A DNA stretch of 64,000 nucleotides. It comes from Bacteroidales bacterium (GTDB lineage Bacteria; Bacteroidota; Bacteroidia; Bacteroidales; ML635J-15). The stretch lies in NCBI GenBank assembly GCA_003249955.1, contig QKHS01000015.1, positions 80,114 through 144,113 of the forward strand. Direction: 5' to 3'. The notes under the pieces are model-generated. The model saw only the letters and a program-made list of their open reading frames with translations, was not told where the DNA came from and made no database searches. Every line of letters starts with the position of its first letter. Position 1 is the stretch's first letter. The position numbers and the translations under genes are program-made. This document shows, piece after piece, positions 44,121-54,224 of the stretch.

Positions 44121-45572
44121 ATGAGCGACAATATTAAACATAAAACTCTTTTTGCTCTTAAATGGGTAACTATTTTACAGGCAGTAACAACTTTGGGACA
44201 GTTACTCATAAGATTTATTCTTGCAAATATCCTGTTCCCTGATGAAATCGGCCTTATTGCAATAGTGACGGTTATTACCGAATTGCTTGTAATGGCTGCC
44301 GATATGGGATTTAACGCCTCGGTAATACAACGAAAAACACTTGAAAGTACTCATATAAGCACTGCATTCTTTTTGAATATGGCGTTTGCGGCAGTGTTAA
44401 CCACCCTGGTATTTTTCACGTCAGGGCCGGTAAGTGCTTTCTACGCTGATGTAAGACTGGAAGAGTTGCTGAAAATAATTTCGGTAATAATTCTTATAAG
44501 GGCATCGGTATCTGTACAAATAGGCCTGCTTGACAGAGAACTAAATTTCAAAAAAATTGTAATAATTTCGTTAGTCGCTCTGGTAATTAGTTCTGTAGTA
44601 AAAATAATACTTGCAAAAAACGGGTATGGAGCAAAAAGTATTGCTCTGGGAGATATTCTAAATCAAATTATTATTGCCGGATTCCTTTGGGTAACAACAA
44701 GCTGGAAACCAAAAATCAAAGAAATATCGATGAAATCTTTCCGCGAGCTGTTTTCGTTTGGCGGAAATGTAATGCTGGTTAACACTATAAATCATTTAAG
44801 CAGCAAGGCCGACCTGATGTTTATCGGAAAACTTGTAAGCACGTTCGCTACCGGTCTGTTTTCTGTAGCAGCACTGGTTTCGGATATGCTTGTGTCGATA
44901 ATAAACAGCATTGTGCAGAGAGTGCTTTTCCCAAGTTTTTCAAGATTGCAGGATGATCCTGAAAGAATTCAGGTTGGTTATCTTCAGGCAACAAAATTTA
45001 TCAGTTTAATCGGGATTCCGATTTGTGTAGGAATATTTTTCCTTGCAAACGAAATCGTTACTTTATTCTTACAGGAATCATATAAGCCGGCAATTATTTT
45101 AATTCAGATACTTTCATTCAGGGCAGTATTCAACTCAATGGGAGGTGTATTGTGGGGACAGGTTTTAAAAGCAAAAGGCAGATCAAGACTTGTGTTGTTG
45201 CTTACAGTTGTTAAACTTGTTGCACTGTTTGTCTTTATAATGATAGGAGCTCAATTCGGCTTGATTGGAATTGCAATTTCCACAGTAGCATACGGAGGAG
45301 TTTTCCGGTTTGTATATCAGCATGTGATAAACAAAGTTATAGATATAAGCATGTTGAAATACATACAATGTTTAATGCCGGCATTGGTATCTGCCCTGAT
45401 TATGGCCGGAGCCTTAGCTGCTCTCAGATACGGATTAAAATTCACAAATATACAAGGATACACAACAGTCGGTTTGGTTGTTGTTACAGGAATTATAAGC
45501 TATTCGGCAGCATTTATAACTTTATTCAGCAAAGACTTCAAAGTAATGAAGTCTCTGATTTTTAAAAAATAA
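44121..45572 (+). CDS. Wzx-type polysaccharide flippase
   Basis: A 483-residue protein with about 12-14 hydrophobic helices and the oligosaccharide-flippase (MOP) pattern. Signature stretches are LKWVTILQAVTTLGQLLIR at the N-terminus, the charged loop MAADMGFNASVIQRKTLEST and the mid-protein NHLSSKADLMFIGKLVSTF. It probably flips undecaprenyl-linked repeat units to the periplasm. It begins 6 bp after the ATP-grasp gene, so they form one operon. Confidence 0.88.
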   Translation: MSDNIKHKTLFALKWVTILQAVTTLGQLLIRFILANILFPDEIGLIAIVTVITELLVMAADMGFNASVIQRKTLESTHISTAFFLNMAFAAVLTTLVFFTSGPVSAFYADVRLEELLKIISVIILIRASVSVQIGLLDRELNFKKIVIISLVALVISSVVKIILAKNGYGAKSIALGDILNQIIIAGFLWVTTSWKPKIKEISMKSFRELFSFGGNVMLVNTINHLSSKADLMFIGKLVSTFATGLFSVAALVSDMLVSIINSIVQRVLFPSFSRLQDDPERIQVGYLQATKFISLIGIPICVGIFFLANEIVTLFLQESYKPAIILIQILSFRAVFNSMGGVLWGQVLKAKGRSRLVLLLTVVKLVALFVFIMIGAQFGLIGIAISTVAYGGVFRFVYQHVINKVIDISMLKYIQCLMPALVSALIMAGALAALRYGLKFTNIQGYTTVGLVVVTGIISYSAAFITLFSKDFKVMKSLIFKK

Positions 45573-45608
45573 ATTTACAAGCTCAACTTTGAGAATTAAT
45601 TTATAAAA

Positions 45609-47036
45609 ATGAAACTATTATTTCAAATAATTATTATCACCGGACTCTGCACTTTGTTTTTGTCCGGGAATGCCCAGAATAATATTTCAACGGATACAAT
45701 AAAGTCTGATTTAAAGTTTTTGAGCAATCCCGCTCTTAACGGAAGGCTTCCCGGGACACAAGGATTTGATATTGCTACGGAATACTGCAGAAATATTTTC
45801 AATAATTATAATCTGAAATCATTTGAAGGACTTGATAATTACACTCAATATCTTCCTCTCGAAAAAAACAGGATTATCGGGCCTTGCGAGTTTAGTGTAA
45901 TTCATTACAAAAAAGGCAGAATCTTGCATAAACCCGGAATAAACTACAATTTCAGAGGATTTACCGGCAGCGGAGAAAAAACTCTGGAGGCTGTTTTTTG
46001 CGGATTCGGAATTTCGCAACCCGATTATGACGATTATGCAGGAGTTGATGTAAAAGGAAAAGCCGTTGTAATTTTTAAAGGAGAAGCAAATATAGACAGT
46101 CTTAAAACAGAAGCTTTTTCCATACGTAGCAGAGTAAAAACAGCCGTTTCCAACGGAGCCGAAGCTGTAATATTTATTAATATTCCGGGAACATCCCGAA
46201 ATACTCCTGTCGGCAGTACTTTATGCGGAGAAGGAGAACAATTCGAAAATATTCCTCAAATCCAGATTGACAACGAAACTCTGGAAATATTAATGGATGG
46301 TTCCGGATTTAACATTAAAGATCTGTTTGAATCAATTAAAACCTCCCAAAAACCGGCATCACATCCTTTAGCCGGAAAAATTTACGTTAACGTTAATGCT
46401 GTATATACTCCTGAAATAAAGTCATACAATACAATCGGATATATTGAGGGCAGCGACCCTCTTTTAAAAGATGAATACATAATTCTTACCGCACACATTG
46501 ACCATGTAGGAAATCAATGCGAAGTTGTTTATCCGGGAGCCAACGATAATGCTTCAGGTTGTGCGGCAGTGTTGGAAATTGCAAGATTACCGGGAAGGAG
46601 CGTAATTTTCGCTCTCCTTACAGCAGAAGAGTCAGGATTACACGGAGCTGAGTTTCTGGCATCTCACCTTCCGGTTGACACTTCAAAAATTACAGCAGTT
46701 TTTAATTTTGACTGTATTGCCAGCGGAGACAGTATTCAAACAGGCAACGGCCTGAGTTGTCCGGAGTTATACCAGATTGCAGTAAAGTCAGACAATGAAA
46801 AACTTATGGTAAAAGACACCTGGTCAGGCGGAGGTGCAGACCTTACTCCTTTTGCAAAACTGAATATCCCGGGACTTTATTTTGTAAGCAAATACAGCTA
46901 TACAAACCTTCACTTGCCTACAGATACTTATGAAAATGCAAACATTAAGATATTGGAATCAATAATAAAACTCGGGTATAAAACTGTAAAAACTGTTGCT
47001 GACGGTAATTACAGCCGTGAAATAACAAAACAGTAA
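45609..47036 (+). CDS. Exported M28-family zinc aminopeptidase
   Basis: A 475-residue protein with a signal peptide (LLFQIIIITGLCTLFLSGNAQ), a PA-like insert (residues about 115-240) and an M28 catalytic domain. Zinc and catalytic motifs are LTAHIDHVG (His near residue 296), GANDNASGCA, LLTAEESGLHGAEFL and VFNFDCIASGD. It is probably periplasmic or surface exposed and releases amino acids from peptides. Its placement 36 bp after the flippase and 26 bp before a GT4 gene is odd for a peptidase and may only reflect operon assembly. Confidence 0.87.
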   Translation: MKLLFQIIIITGLCTLFLSGNAQNNISTDTIKSDLKFLSNPALNGRLPGTQGFDIATEYCRNIFNNYNLKSFEGLDNYTQYLPLEKNRIIGPCEFSVIHYKKGRILHKPGINYNFRGFTGSGEKTLEAVFCGFGISQPDYDDYAGVDVKGKAVVIFKGEANIDSLKTEAFSIRSRVKTAVSNGAEAVIFINIPGTSRNTPVGSTLCGEGEQFENIPQIQIDNETLEILMDGSGFNIKDLFESIKTSQKPASHPLAGKIYVNVNAVYTPEIKSYNTIGYIEGSDPLLKDEYIILTAHIDHVGNQCEVVYPGANDNASGCAAVLEIARLPGRSVIFALLTAEESGLHGAEFLASHLPVDTSKITAVFNFDCIASGDSIQTGNGLSCPELYQIAVKSDNEKLMVKDTWSGGGADLTPFAKLNIPGLYFVSKYSYTNLHLPTDTYENANIKILESIIKLGYKTVKTVADGNYSREITKQ

Positions 47037-47062
47037 CAACAACCGGAAAAAGAAATTTTATT

Positions 47063-48163
47063 ATGAGAATTTGTATCATAACCACTGCTCACCCGCGATT
47101 TGATGTCAGAATATGGCACAAACAATGCATGTCCCTTGCAAAAGAATTTAAAGATGTGCATCTGGTTGTTGCTGACGGGAACGGAAACGACACAAATGCA
47201 GGAATTAAAATTCACGATATAGGAAAGCCTTCGGGCAGAAAAGAAAGATTTCTTAAGACCGGAAAAATTGCATTAGCAAAAGCATTGGAAATAAATGCAG
47301 ACGTTTATCATATTCATGACCCTGAATTACTTCGTATTGCCGGGAAATTAAAAAAAAGCGGGGCATTTGTGGTTTACGATTCTCACGAAGACTTACCAAG
47401 GCAAATTCTCAACAAACCGTATATCCCCAGAATATTCAGAAAACACATATCATCTGATATCGAAAGATATGAGAATATGAAAGTAAAAAAGCTGAGCGGA
47501 GTTATTGCCGCCACGCCTCATATACGCGACAGGTTCTTAAAGATAAATTCAAACAGCACCGACATTAACAATTACCCGAAAATTGACGACATAAGGTTTT
47601 GTGAAGATTGGTCCTCACGGGAAGCCTCTATAGGATATATAGGCGGAATTTTCAAAACACGCGGAATTTTCGAGACTCTTGATGCTATTAACGGAACAGA
47701 CATAAAGCTTATTCTTGCGGGCAATTTTGCTCCGGCTGAGCTCGAATCTGAATGCAAAAGTCATCCTGCATGGAAAAATGTCGATTTTCGCGGATATCTT
47801 AACAGAAACGGAATTAATGAATTGCTTGAACAAATTCGCCTTGGCATGGTGATACTTGAAGCAACTCCAAGTTATATTTATTCACTACCTGTAAAAATGT
47901 TCGAGTATATGGCTTCCGGACTGCCGGTTATTGCTTCTGATTTTCCTTTATGGAGAAGCATTATAGAAGAAGCCGGTTGCGGAATTTGTGTTGACCAGAC
48001 CAATCCTGAAGAAATAAGAGATAAAATTAAGAGTTTAATCAATGATACAGAAACGCTGAAGGAAATGGGTAAAAACGGGCGAAAAGCCGTTGAAGAAAAA
48101 TTTAACTGGGAAGTTGAAGAAAGAAAACTGATAGCGTTTTATAAAAAATTTGAAAAGAAATAA
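47063..48163 (+). CDS. GT4-family glycosyltransferase
   Basis: A 366-residue cytoplasmic enzyme with two Rossmann-like halves. Features are the N-terminal RICIITTAHPRFDVRIWHKQ, VYHIHDPELLRIAGK, YDSHEDLPRQIL and the C-terminal donor-binding EATPSYIYSLPVKMFEYMAS then GLPVIASDFPLW, of GT4/GT-B type. It probably adds one sugar to the polysaccharide repeat unit; donor and acceptor cannot be read from sequence. The gene lies between the M28 peptidase and a second GT4 gene. Confidence 0.88.
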   Translation: MRICIITTAHPRFDVRIWHKQCMSLAKEFKDVHLVVADGNGNDTNAGIKIHDIGKPSGRKERFLKTGKIALAKALEINADVYHIHDPELLRIAGKLKKSGAFVVYDSHEDLPRQILNKPYIPRIFRKHISSDIERYENMKVKKLSGVIAATPHIRDRFLKINSNSTDINNYPKIDDIRFCEDWSSREASIGYIGGIFKTRGIFETLDAINGTDIKLILAGNFAPAELESECKSHPAWKNVDFRGYLNRNGINELLEQIRLGMVILEATPSYIYSLPVKMFEYMASGLPVIASDFPLWRSIIEEAGCGICVDQTNPEEIRDKIKSLINDTETLKEMGKNGRKAVEEKFNWEVEERKLIAFYKKFEKK

Positions 48164-48200
48164 TCACTACATTTGAAATAAGGTAAAAAGACTAAATAAA

Positions 48201-49424
48201 ATGAATATTCTAATAATTAACCACTATGCAGGTTCGCCGGCAATGGGAATGGAATTCAGACCGTACTATTTTGCAAAACAATGGGTGGAAAACGGGCACT
48301 CTGTAACCATCCTTGCCGCAGATAATTCGCATTTAAGAAAAGCAAAAGTTGTTATTAAAAATAAAATTGAAGAAGAAATAATTGATGGGATTAAATATGT
48401 CTGGGTAAAGACCCCGGCATATTCCGGCAACGGGATATCGAGGATTCTTAACATGCTGACATTTGCTTTGAGAATAAGATTTAATGCAAAAAAGTTTTCC
48501 AAAAGATACAGTCCTGATGCTGTTATTGCATCATCAACCTACATTGCGGATAATTATGTGGCAAAGAAAATATCAAAATTAACAGGAGCAAAATATATTT
48601 ATGAAGTTCACGATTTGTGGCCACTCTCATTAATAGAAGTCGGGGGCATGTCAGAGCGCAATCCTGTTATTGCTCTTATGCAACGCGGAGAAAACTTTGC
48701 GTATAAAAACTGTGATGCCGTTGTTTCGTTGTTGCCTAAAACTCAGGAACACATGAAAGCCCATGGTCTGGATTTATCCAAATGGTATTATATTCCAAAC
48801 GGAGTTGTAATTGAAGACTGGGAAAACCCTGAGGAAATTCCCGCAGAGTTAAAAGAAGTTATTGATAATTACAAAAAAGAAAACAAATTTATAGTGGGTT
48901 ATGCCGGAACCATGGGAATTTCCAATTCTCTGGACACACTTGTTGATGCTGCAAAGATCTTGAAAGATAATGATGAGATAGTTTTCATGTTTGTAGGTTA
49001 TGGCAATGAAAAAGAAAATCTAAAAAACAGAGCCGAAGGCCTTAAAAACATAAGTTTTCACGAAGCAATCCCGAAGAAAGCTATTCCAAACCTGCTGAAA
49101 GATATGGATGTGCTTTGTGTGGGAGCTGTAAAAAGTGATTTGTACAGGTTTGGAGTAAGCCCTAACAAAATGATTGATTATATGATCGCCGGGAAGCCGA
49201 TTGTACAATACATAGAATCCGGTTATGACATTATTAAGTTGTCGGAAACAGGGCTTAGTATTGAGACAGAAAACCCACAGGCTCTGGCCGATGCTATTCT
49301 GGAAGTAAAACAAATGAACCCCGGACAACTTGAAAAGATAAAAGCAAACGGGTTAAAGTTTGTAATGGAAAATCATGAGTACAAATTACTCTCTGAAAGA
49401 TATATTGAAATAATGAAGAAATAA
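48201..49424 (+). CDS. WbuB-like GT4 glycosyltransferase
   Basis: A 407-residue GT-B enzyme. The N-terminus ILIINHYAGSPAMGMEFRPY then YFAKQWVENGHSVTILAAD is typical of WbuB-like transferases, which add an aminodeoxysugar in O-antigen synthesis. The acceptor-domain YIYEVHDLWPLSLIEVGG and the donor-domain FGVSPNKMIDYMIAGKPIV are visible. It ends the plus-strand operon that starts at the ATP-grasp gene. The following 70 bp contain a GGCAGA/TCTGCC hairpin without a T run (49431-49452). Confidence 0.88.
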   Translation: MNILIINHYAGSPAMGMEFRPYYFAKQWVENGHSVTILAADNSHLRKAKVVIKNKIEEEIIDGIKYVWVKTPAYSGNGISRILNMLTFALRIRFNAKKFSKRYSPDAVIASSTYIADNYVAKKISKLTGAKYIYEVHDLWPLSLIEVGGMSERNPVIALMQRGENFAYKNCDAVVSLLPKTQEHMKAHGLDLSKWYYIPNGVVIEDWENPEEIPAELKEVIDNYKKENKFIVGYAGTMGISNSLDTLVDAAKILKDNDEIVFMFVGYGNEKENLKNRAEGLKNISFHEAIPKKAIPNLLKDMDVLCVGAVKSDLYRFGVSPNKMIDYMIAGKPIVQYIESGYDIIKLSETGLSIETENPQALADAILEVKQMNPGQLEKIKANGLKFVMENHEYKLLSERYIEIMKK

Positions 49425-49495
49425 AAGACGGCAGATGCTGTTAGCTCTGCCGGTCGTATCATGCCGGACATAATGTTAATCATGGAGATTTTGAC

Positions 49496-50413
49496 TTAAG
49501 ATTTACTGTCCAGAGTTTTAATTACCTTGCCAGGATTTCCTGCAACTACTTCGTAATTATTCACATCCTTAATAACCACAGCTCCCATACCTACCAGGGC
49601 ATCCGATCCTATCCTTTTCTGATTAAGGACTGATGCAGACGGTGAGACCCATGTATTTTCACCAATTACAACGCTACCGGCTATCATAGCATTAGCAATA
49701 ATTACAGAATTTTTTCCTATTTTGACACCATGAGCAATGTGGACAAGGTTATCAACTTTAACGTTTTCTGCCAGTACAGTGCTTCCTAAAACAGCCCTGT
49801 CAATACAGGTATTATTGCCGATTTCAACATAATCTTCCAGCACAACATTACCTAAATGAGTAATAAGCTGAAAATTACCGTCAGCATCTTTTTCATACCC
49901 GAAACCTGTTCCTCCTATTGTGTTGTTGGCTCCGATTTTTACATTATTTCCTATTTTTGAATTATGCAGTACAACAGTATTGTGAAGAATTACCGTATTA
50001 TCACCTATTGTGCAGTCACGTTCTATGACCACATTCTCTCCGAGGTAAACGTTTTTACCGATTCTTGCTGTTTCGTGAACAACTGCCGAACCTGAAATCA
50101 ACGGAGTTATTTCTTCTGCAAAGAACTTTTCAAGAACCATCCTGAAAGTGTTTCTGGGGTTTGCAACAATAATAAAATTACAATTCCTGTTATAATCAAT
50201 GCTTCTTTCTTTAAACGTCCTGCTAACAATTACAGTTCCGCAGTTAAGATTTGACAGTTTCTCAAGATTTGCATCGTTGCACCATGTAAGCACATCGCAA
50301 TTTTCACTTTTCTGATCCAATGCTACAACTTCGGAGATAACAGCATCTTTATTCCCGATAAAATCTATAAAATCAACTGCCTCCAGTAATTGCTGTATTT
50401 GTATTTTTTCCAT
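49496..50413 (-). CDS. LpxD-like hexapeptide-repeat acyltransferase
   Basis: This 305-residue protein has an N-terminal LpxD-like domain ([19 protein letters not shown]) and about eight left-handed beta-helix hexapeptide repeats ([20 protein letters not shown]). The [16 protein letters not shown] segment contains the catalytic His of LpxD. Lipid A synthesis uses LpxD, but position inside a glycan cluster and next to a PIG-L deacetylase suggests a paralogue acylating a sugar. It forms a two-gene minus-strand unit with the deacetylase. Confidence 0.8.
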   Translation of the reverse strand: MEKIQIQQLLEAVDFIDFIGNKDAVISEVVALDQKSENCDVLTWCNDANLEKLSNLNCGTVIVSRTFKERSIDYNRNCNFIIVANPRNTFRMVLEKFFAEEITPLISGSAVVHETARIGKNVYLGENVVIERDCTIGDNTVILHNTVVLHNSKIGNNVKIGANNTIGGTGFGYEKDADGNFQLITHLGNVVLEDYVEIGNNTCIDRAVLGSTVLAENVKVDNLVHIAHGVKIGKNSVIIANAMIAGSVVIGENTWVSPSASVLNQKRIGSDALVGMGAVVIKDVNNYEVVAGNPGKVIKTLDSKS

Positions 50414-50425
50414 ACCTGTAGTGTT

Positions 50426-51061
50426 TTACAAAATCCATCTTACAACTTCGAATGATTCGGCATACTCCTTACCTATTTGTACACCACGGGCTTTGGCAAG
50501 TGAGAATATAAAATCTTCAGAAATATAGTCCCTGCCCTTTTGTGAATTGTACATAGTTAATGCTTTGTATTTCTGTTGCACATGCTTCTTTTCCAGACTA
50601 ACAAAACTGGTTGTATTAAAAGTAAGATTATTCCATATCAGTTCATATCCCATTATGGTAGTAGTCTTAAATGCTCTGAGTCCTTCCTGTGCAATTGTAA
50701 GATGATCCTGATGAATATCGTGCAAAGACGGCATAAGTACCAGATCAGGTTTAACAGAAGCCCTCAGTGCAATCAGATTTTCAAGAATATCCTGTCGGCG
50801 ATAATTAAGATTCCTGACTTTATAGTCATATATAATAAGATTTTCCTCTTTTATTCCAAGTTCTTTTGTTGCCGCCCTTACCTCTGTCTTAAGAATATCT
50901 TTCGGCAAATGAGCAGGAACGGATTCTTCGGCAGTAGAAAAAGCCACATAAAATACTTCTGCATTATTTTCAATCAGTCTTGAAATTGTACCCCCGGCAC
51001 CCAGTTCCCCGTCATCGGTGTGAGGTGCCAAAACCAGAACTTTTTTAAAATTGGAGATCAT
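50426..51061 (-). CDS. PIG-L family deacetylase
   Basis: A 211-residue protein with the PIG-L metal site PHTDDGELGAGG (residues about 12-23) and the downstream DIHQDHLTIA His motif. PIG-L/LmbE enzymes remove N-acetyl groups from N-acetylglucosaminyl conjugates. It is 12 bp upstream of the LpxD-like gene on the same strand. De-N-acetylation followed by acylation of the exposed amine is a plausible two-step modification of the glycan. Confidence 0.88.
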   Translation of the reverse strand: MISNFKKVLVLAPHTDDGELGAGGTISRLIENNAEVFYVAFSTAEESVPAHLPKDILKTEVRAATKELGIKEENLIIYDYKVRNLNYRRQDILENLIALRASVKPDLVLMPSLHDIHQDHLTIAQEGLRAFKTTTIMGYELIWNNLTFNTTSFVSLEKKHVQQKYKALTMYNSQKGRDYISEDFIFSLAKARGVQIGKEYAESFEVVRWIL

Positions 51062-51425
51062 ATCTGTTTTTTTTGCAATATTACATATTTTCGGCCTAAT
51101 ATGTTAATGTTTTATGAATCGAATTGATGATCGAAGCTTATTTTTAAAATATAATGTAGTTATTCAGGATTTGTGTTTCAAGTATAACCGGTAATCTGTA
51201 ATCGGTAGGTCTGTAATCTGTGGGTTAGTGATTGATAAAATTTGTCAACCATTACGGAAATACAAGTGATATATTTTATCAAAACTGATAATTCCGGTAA
51301 TTTACGGAGATGATTTAATATAACTACAAAATGAACAGGGCAAAGTAAATTTTTGTGTTTGATTAGATTCAATTAATAGTACTTTTGCAATAAGCTTAAG
51401 AATACATTATCAAACAACAAATAAA
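51062..51425. other. Intergenic region with short CTGTAATC repeats
   Basis: About 360 bp with no gene. A cluster of short degenerate repeats (CTGTAATC, GTAATCGGTAG) occupies 51189-51221. The end holds the aminotransferase promoter. Confidence 0.6.
51358..51387 (+). promoter_or_regulatory. Two-element promoter of the DegT aminotransferase
   Basis: TTTG (51358-51361), an 18-nt spacer, then TACTTTTG (51380-51387), 39 nt upstream of the ATG. Confidence 0.8.
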
Positions 51426-52571
51426 ATGGGCAAACATATAGAAATACTCAGAAAGGAAATCTCTAAATATCTTAACAATGACAATATTTATTTTCATTAT
51501 AAAGGCAGAGTTTCTCTGTATGCCATTCTGAAAGCTATGGGCGTAGGTTCCGGAGACGAGGTTATTATTCCTGCCTATACCTGTGTTGTGGTTCCTAATC
51601 CGATAATTTATCTTGGTGCCAGGCCTGTTTATGTCGAAATTTCGGAAAAAACTTTAACAATGGATATTGAGCAACTTGAGAAAAAAATAAGCTCTAAAAC
51701 CAAAGTAATAATTTGTCAGAACACATACGGACTTTCCGGGAATATTGAAGAAATTATTTCGCTTGCCAAAAAGTACAATTTATTCACAATAGAAGATTGT
51801 ACTCATGGATTCGGCGGTTTATACAAAGGCAGACCCAACGGCAGTTATTGTGATGCTGCATTTTATTCTATGCAATGGAATAAGCCTTTTTCAAGCGGAG
51901 TGGGCGGATTTATGACCGTAAAGAATGAATCTCTGAATGAAAAAATAAGTGAACTTGAAAAAGAAAAAACTGAACCGGGGTTTATGACAAAATTAAACCT
52001 GCGTTTACTCTTCTTTACCAAAAGATATTTACTCAACAATACCACATACTGGATTATGGTAAAAACCTACAGATGGCTTAGCAAAAACAATCTTGTCACA
52101 GGTTCGTCATCCGGAGGGGAAATTTCTGATGCAATAATGCCGGAAGGATTTTTTATGAATTATTCCGAAGTTCAGGCTAAAGAAGGATGCCGGAACATAA
52201 AGAAATTACCGGAATTGCTCAGATTAAGAAAGTCTAATGCGTTAAAATATACTGAATTCTTAAAAAACCACAATAAACGTTTTGTTGCCGAAGATTTATT
52301 TGAAAATCATTCTTTTCTTAAGTACCCGTTATTTGTTAAAGACCGTGAACTGTTTTTTGAACATGGAAGAAAACATAAAATTGAATTGGGAGACTGGTTT
52401 AATTCTCCCATACACCCGGTTCAGGACGAATTTGAAAAATGGTTTATGATTCCTGAAGACTTCCCGGTTGCAAACGAAGCTTCCAAACATGTTGTAAACA
52501 TTCCGACTGACATAAAAAATGCAGAAAAACTTTTGAGTTTTATTGAGAAATATATTGATGAGATAATATAA
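51426..52571 (+). CDS. DegT/DnrJ/EryC1-family sugar aminotransferase
   Basis: This 381-residue PLP enzyme has the family's GDEVIIPAYTCVVVPNPI and EDCTHGFGGLYKGRP (Asp for the cofactor ring). The PLP-binding Lys153 lies in AFYSMQWNKPFSSGVGG. It transfers an amino group to a keto-sugar nucleotide, making an amino sugar such as a 4-amino-4,6-dideoxyhexose. It is monocistronic with a clear promoter and is separated from the wzz operon by a long gene-free region. Confidence 0.88.
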   Translation: MGKHIEILRKEISKYLNNDNIYFHYKGRVSLYAILKAMGVGSGDEVIIPAYTCVVVPNPIIYLGARPVYVEISEKTLTMDIEQLEKKISSKTKVIICQNTYGLSGNIEEIISLAKKYNLFTIEDCTHGFGGLYKGRPNGSYCDAAFYSMQWNKPFSSGVGGFMTVKNESLNEKISELEKEKTEPGFMTKLNLRLLFFTKRYLLNNTTYWIMVKTYRWLSKNNLVTGSSSGGEISDAIMPEGFFMNYSEVQAKEGCRNIKKLPELLRLRKSNALKYTEFLKNHNKRFVAEDLFENHSFLKYPLFVKDRELFFEHGRKHKIELGDWFNSPIHPVQDEFEKWFMIPEDFPVANEASKHVVNIPTDIKNAEKLLSFIEKYIDEII

Positions 52572-52679
52572 TACCAATTGCCCCTATTTTGAAAAATAAA
52601 AACCATTTATAACTTTAATTTCTATCAGCAATTCTAGGTCAATTAAAATGTGTTTGGATAAATACAAATTCAACAAAAT

Positions 52680-53107
52680 GACAGATTATAGCATTGAATT
52701 TTCGTCGTTGCGACGCGGGCAGGCCTTGGGAAAACGGCGGGCCAGCCCAGGCCATGAGAACGGACAAGCATTAGAACAGTAGCCAGCCGACATGCAAAGT
52801 GCCGATGATAAATTTGTTTAGAATAATCGAGCAATGTGTTGCGAAGATTAGGCTATTACAAATTTACAATCGGTGTCGTTTAAAATTAAAGCATTAAGAG
52901 GCCAAGAGTGTTGGGGCTTTGATTTTACCAGGTGGCTTAACTGTTCTTATGATTGGACGGAGCGCGTTGGAAGCATCGTTTTTACTCGCGGGCTCGTGAG
53001 CTTCGGTTCCTAGCCTTTTTTGTTTCGTTTTTGTTCACATAAAAATTATTTTCAAAGGTGTTCACGAGTTCACCGCCAAAAGCGGTTCAGTTGTGGCGAT
53101 GACAAAA
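52680..53107. repeat. Degenerate dispersed repeat element, left copy
   Basis: A gene-free block whose first ~120 bp are distinctly GC-rich (CGACGCGGGCAGGCCTTGGG). It ends in a 130-bp core (52978-53107) matching the reverse complement of 56325-56451 at about 93-95 percent by eye. A translation of the middle gives a short open stretch (GGLTVLMIGRSALEA), but stops interrupt it. It may be a non-autonomous mobile element or a decayed one. Confidence 0.7.
52978..53107 (+). repeat. Inverted repeat arm, left
   Basis: Begins GTTTTTACTCGCGGGCTCG and contains ACCGCCAAAAGCGGT. It pairs with the right arm at 56325-56451 in opposite orientation, enclosing the wzz/GT2/DUF4199 genes and the SRP RNA. Confidence 0.8.
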
Positions 53108-53365
53108 ATGAAAAAAAGTTTATGATAGAAAGAGTATAGTAAATAGTCAATAATTTAAATGTCTGTAAATCTGCATGTTGAAATCAAATTATAGAGATTG
53201 TGAATAAAAAATGCAGATACAATTCATTTTATTTCTTGTATCGTCTTTGATTCGACATCAGCATAGTTTATTCCCGTATTTATCGGGAATACCAGAAGTC
53301 TTAGTTGCGTGCGTCGCACTGAGCTGGGCCGAAGCAAGGGCTAAAGCTGTTGATTTTAAAGTGAG

Positions 53366-53402
53366 ATAAAAAGCCGGTATAGTTTATTACTTTACCGGCT
53401 TT
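53366..53402 (-). terminator. Terminator of the wzz operon
   Basis: On the minus strand: AAAGCCGGTA (53402-53393), loop, TACCGGCTTT (53379-53370), then TTTAT. It lies 25 nt past the Wzz stop. Confidence 0.8.
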
Positions 53403-53427
53403 GAATTATTTTAGAAACCCAAATATA

Positions 53428-54222
53428 TTATTTGGTTTCAGACTGTTTAAGTTTTACTTTACGTCTTACTTCAAGAATTGAACTTACGACAACACCGAAA
53501 AATAATCCTATAACCGAAAACAGTAATAAACTCTTCATCAGGCTGTTTTCCGCATCAAAAATCATGTTGTTATTAATAACTTTAAAAGACTGCAAAGAAT
53601 TATATTCTGCCTGCAACAAAAGCTTACGGTCGTAGAGCAGCATCATTTCGTTAAACATTCCGTCAATTGTAATATTATTTGCTTTATTGCCTTCTATACT
53701 TTGTAAAACTGCTGCCTGGAGTTCGTTAAGTTCTGCTATTTCCTTATTTAAATCTTTAAGATATTTATCAAGCTCTGCCCGTTTTCCCTCTATACTGGAA
53801 ATTACATAAGGAATGCTGTTTATATAATTTATCAGACCAGCCTTTATCAACTCAGTATTATCCTTGTTGTATAGTTCCATATCTATAACTACAGCCTGAT
53901 TTAGGGATGTATCTATCGAAATCTTTCTGATATCTTTTACTACATCTTCTTCCAGCGACAGTTTTTGAGCAACACTGTCATACATTTCGTGATTTATATA
54001 ATATTTTATCGGCTCTACAAGCTCATAAACTATCTGATTATTAATTACCGGGCTTGAAGCAATGAACTTGGTATTATAATAATTCCTCCCGAAATAAAAG
54101 TCAATAAGTCCTGCACTTATTCCCAAAACAATGAACACTACAATTAAAATGAAGTATCGCTTAAAGAAATTAAGTATCCACACTATTAAACTGATAATAT
54201 CGATTTCGTTTTTATTTTCCAT
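53428..54222 (-). CDS. Wzz-like chain-length determinant protein
   Basis: This 264-residue protein has two TM helices, about residues 16-38 (YFILIVVFIVLGISAGLIDF) and 228-250 (SLLLFSVIGLFFGVVVSSIL). They flank a periplasmic helical domain with coiled-coil segments (ELDKYLKDLNKEIAELNELQ). This is the polysaccharide co-polymerase (Wzz) layout, which sets glycan chain length. No C-terminal tyrosine kinase is fused. It is the last gene of a three-gene operon and is followed by a terminator. Confidence 0.83.
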   Translation of the reverse strand: MENKNEIDIISLIVWILNFFKRYFILIVVFIVLGISAGLIDFYFGRNYYNTKFIASSPVINNQIVYELVEPIKYYINHEMYDSVAQKLSLEEDVVKDIRKISIDTSLNQAVVIDMELYNKDNTELIKAGLINYINSIPYVISSIEGKRAELDKYLKDLNKEIAELNELQAAVLQSIEGNKANNITIDGMFNEMMLLYDRKLLLQAEYNSLQSFKVINNNMIFDAENSLMKSLLLFSVIGLFFGVVVSSILEVRRKVKLKQSETK

Positions 54223-54224
54223 AT

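Noticed and set aside
49427..49454. GACGGCAGA/TCTGCCGGTC hairpin after the second GT4 gene as a terminator
   Set aside because: There is a bulge and no T run, so it is not listed as a terminator.
50576..50983. 135-codon open frame antisense to the PIG-L gene
   Set aside because: The overlapping gene has clear catalytic motifs; the antisense frame has a low-complexity, Cys/Lys-rich translation.
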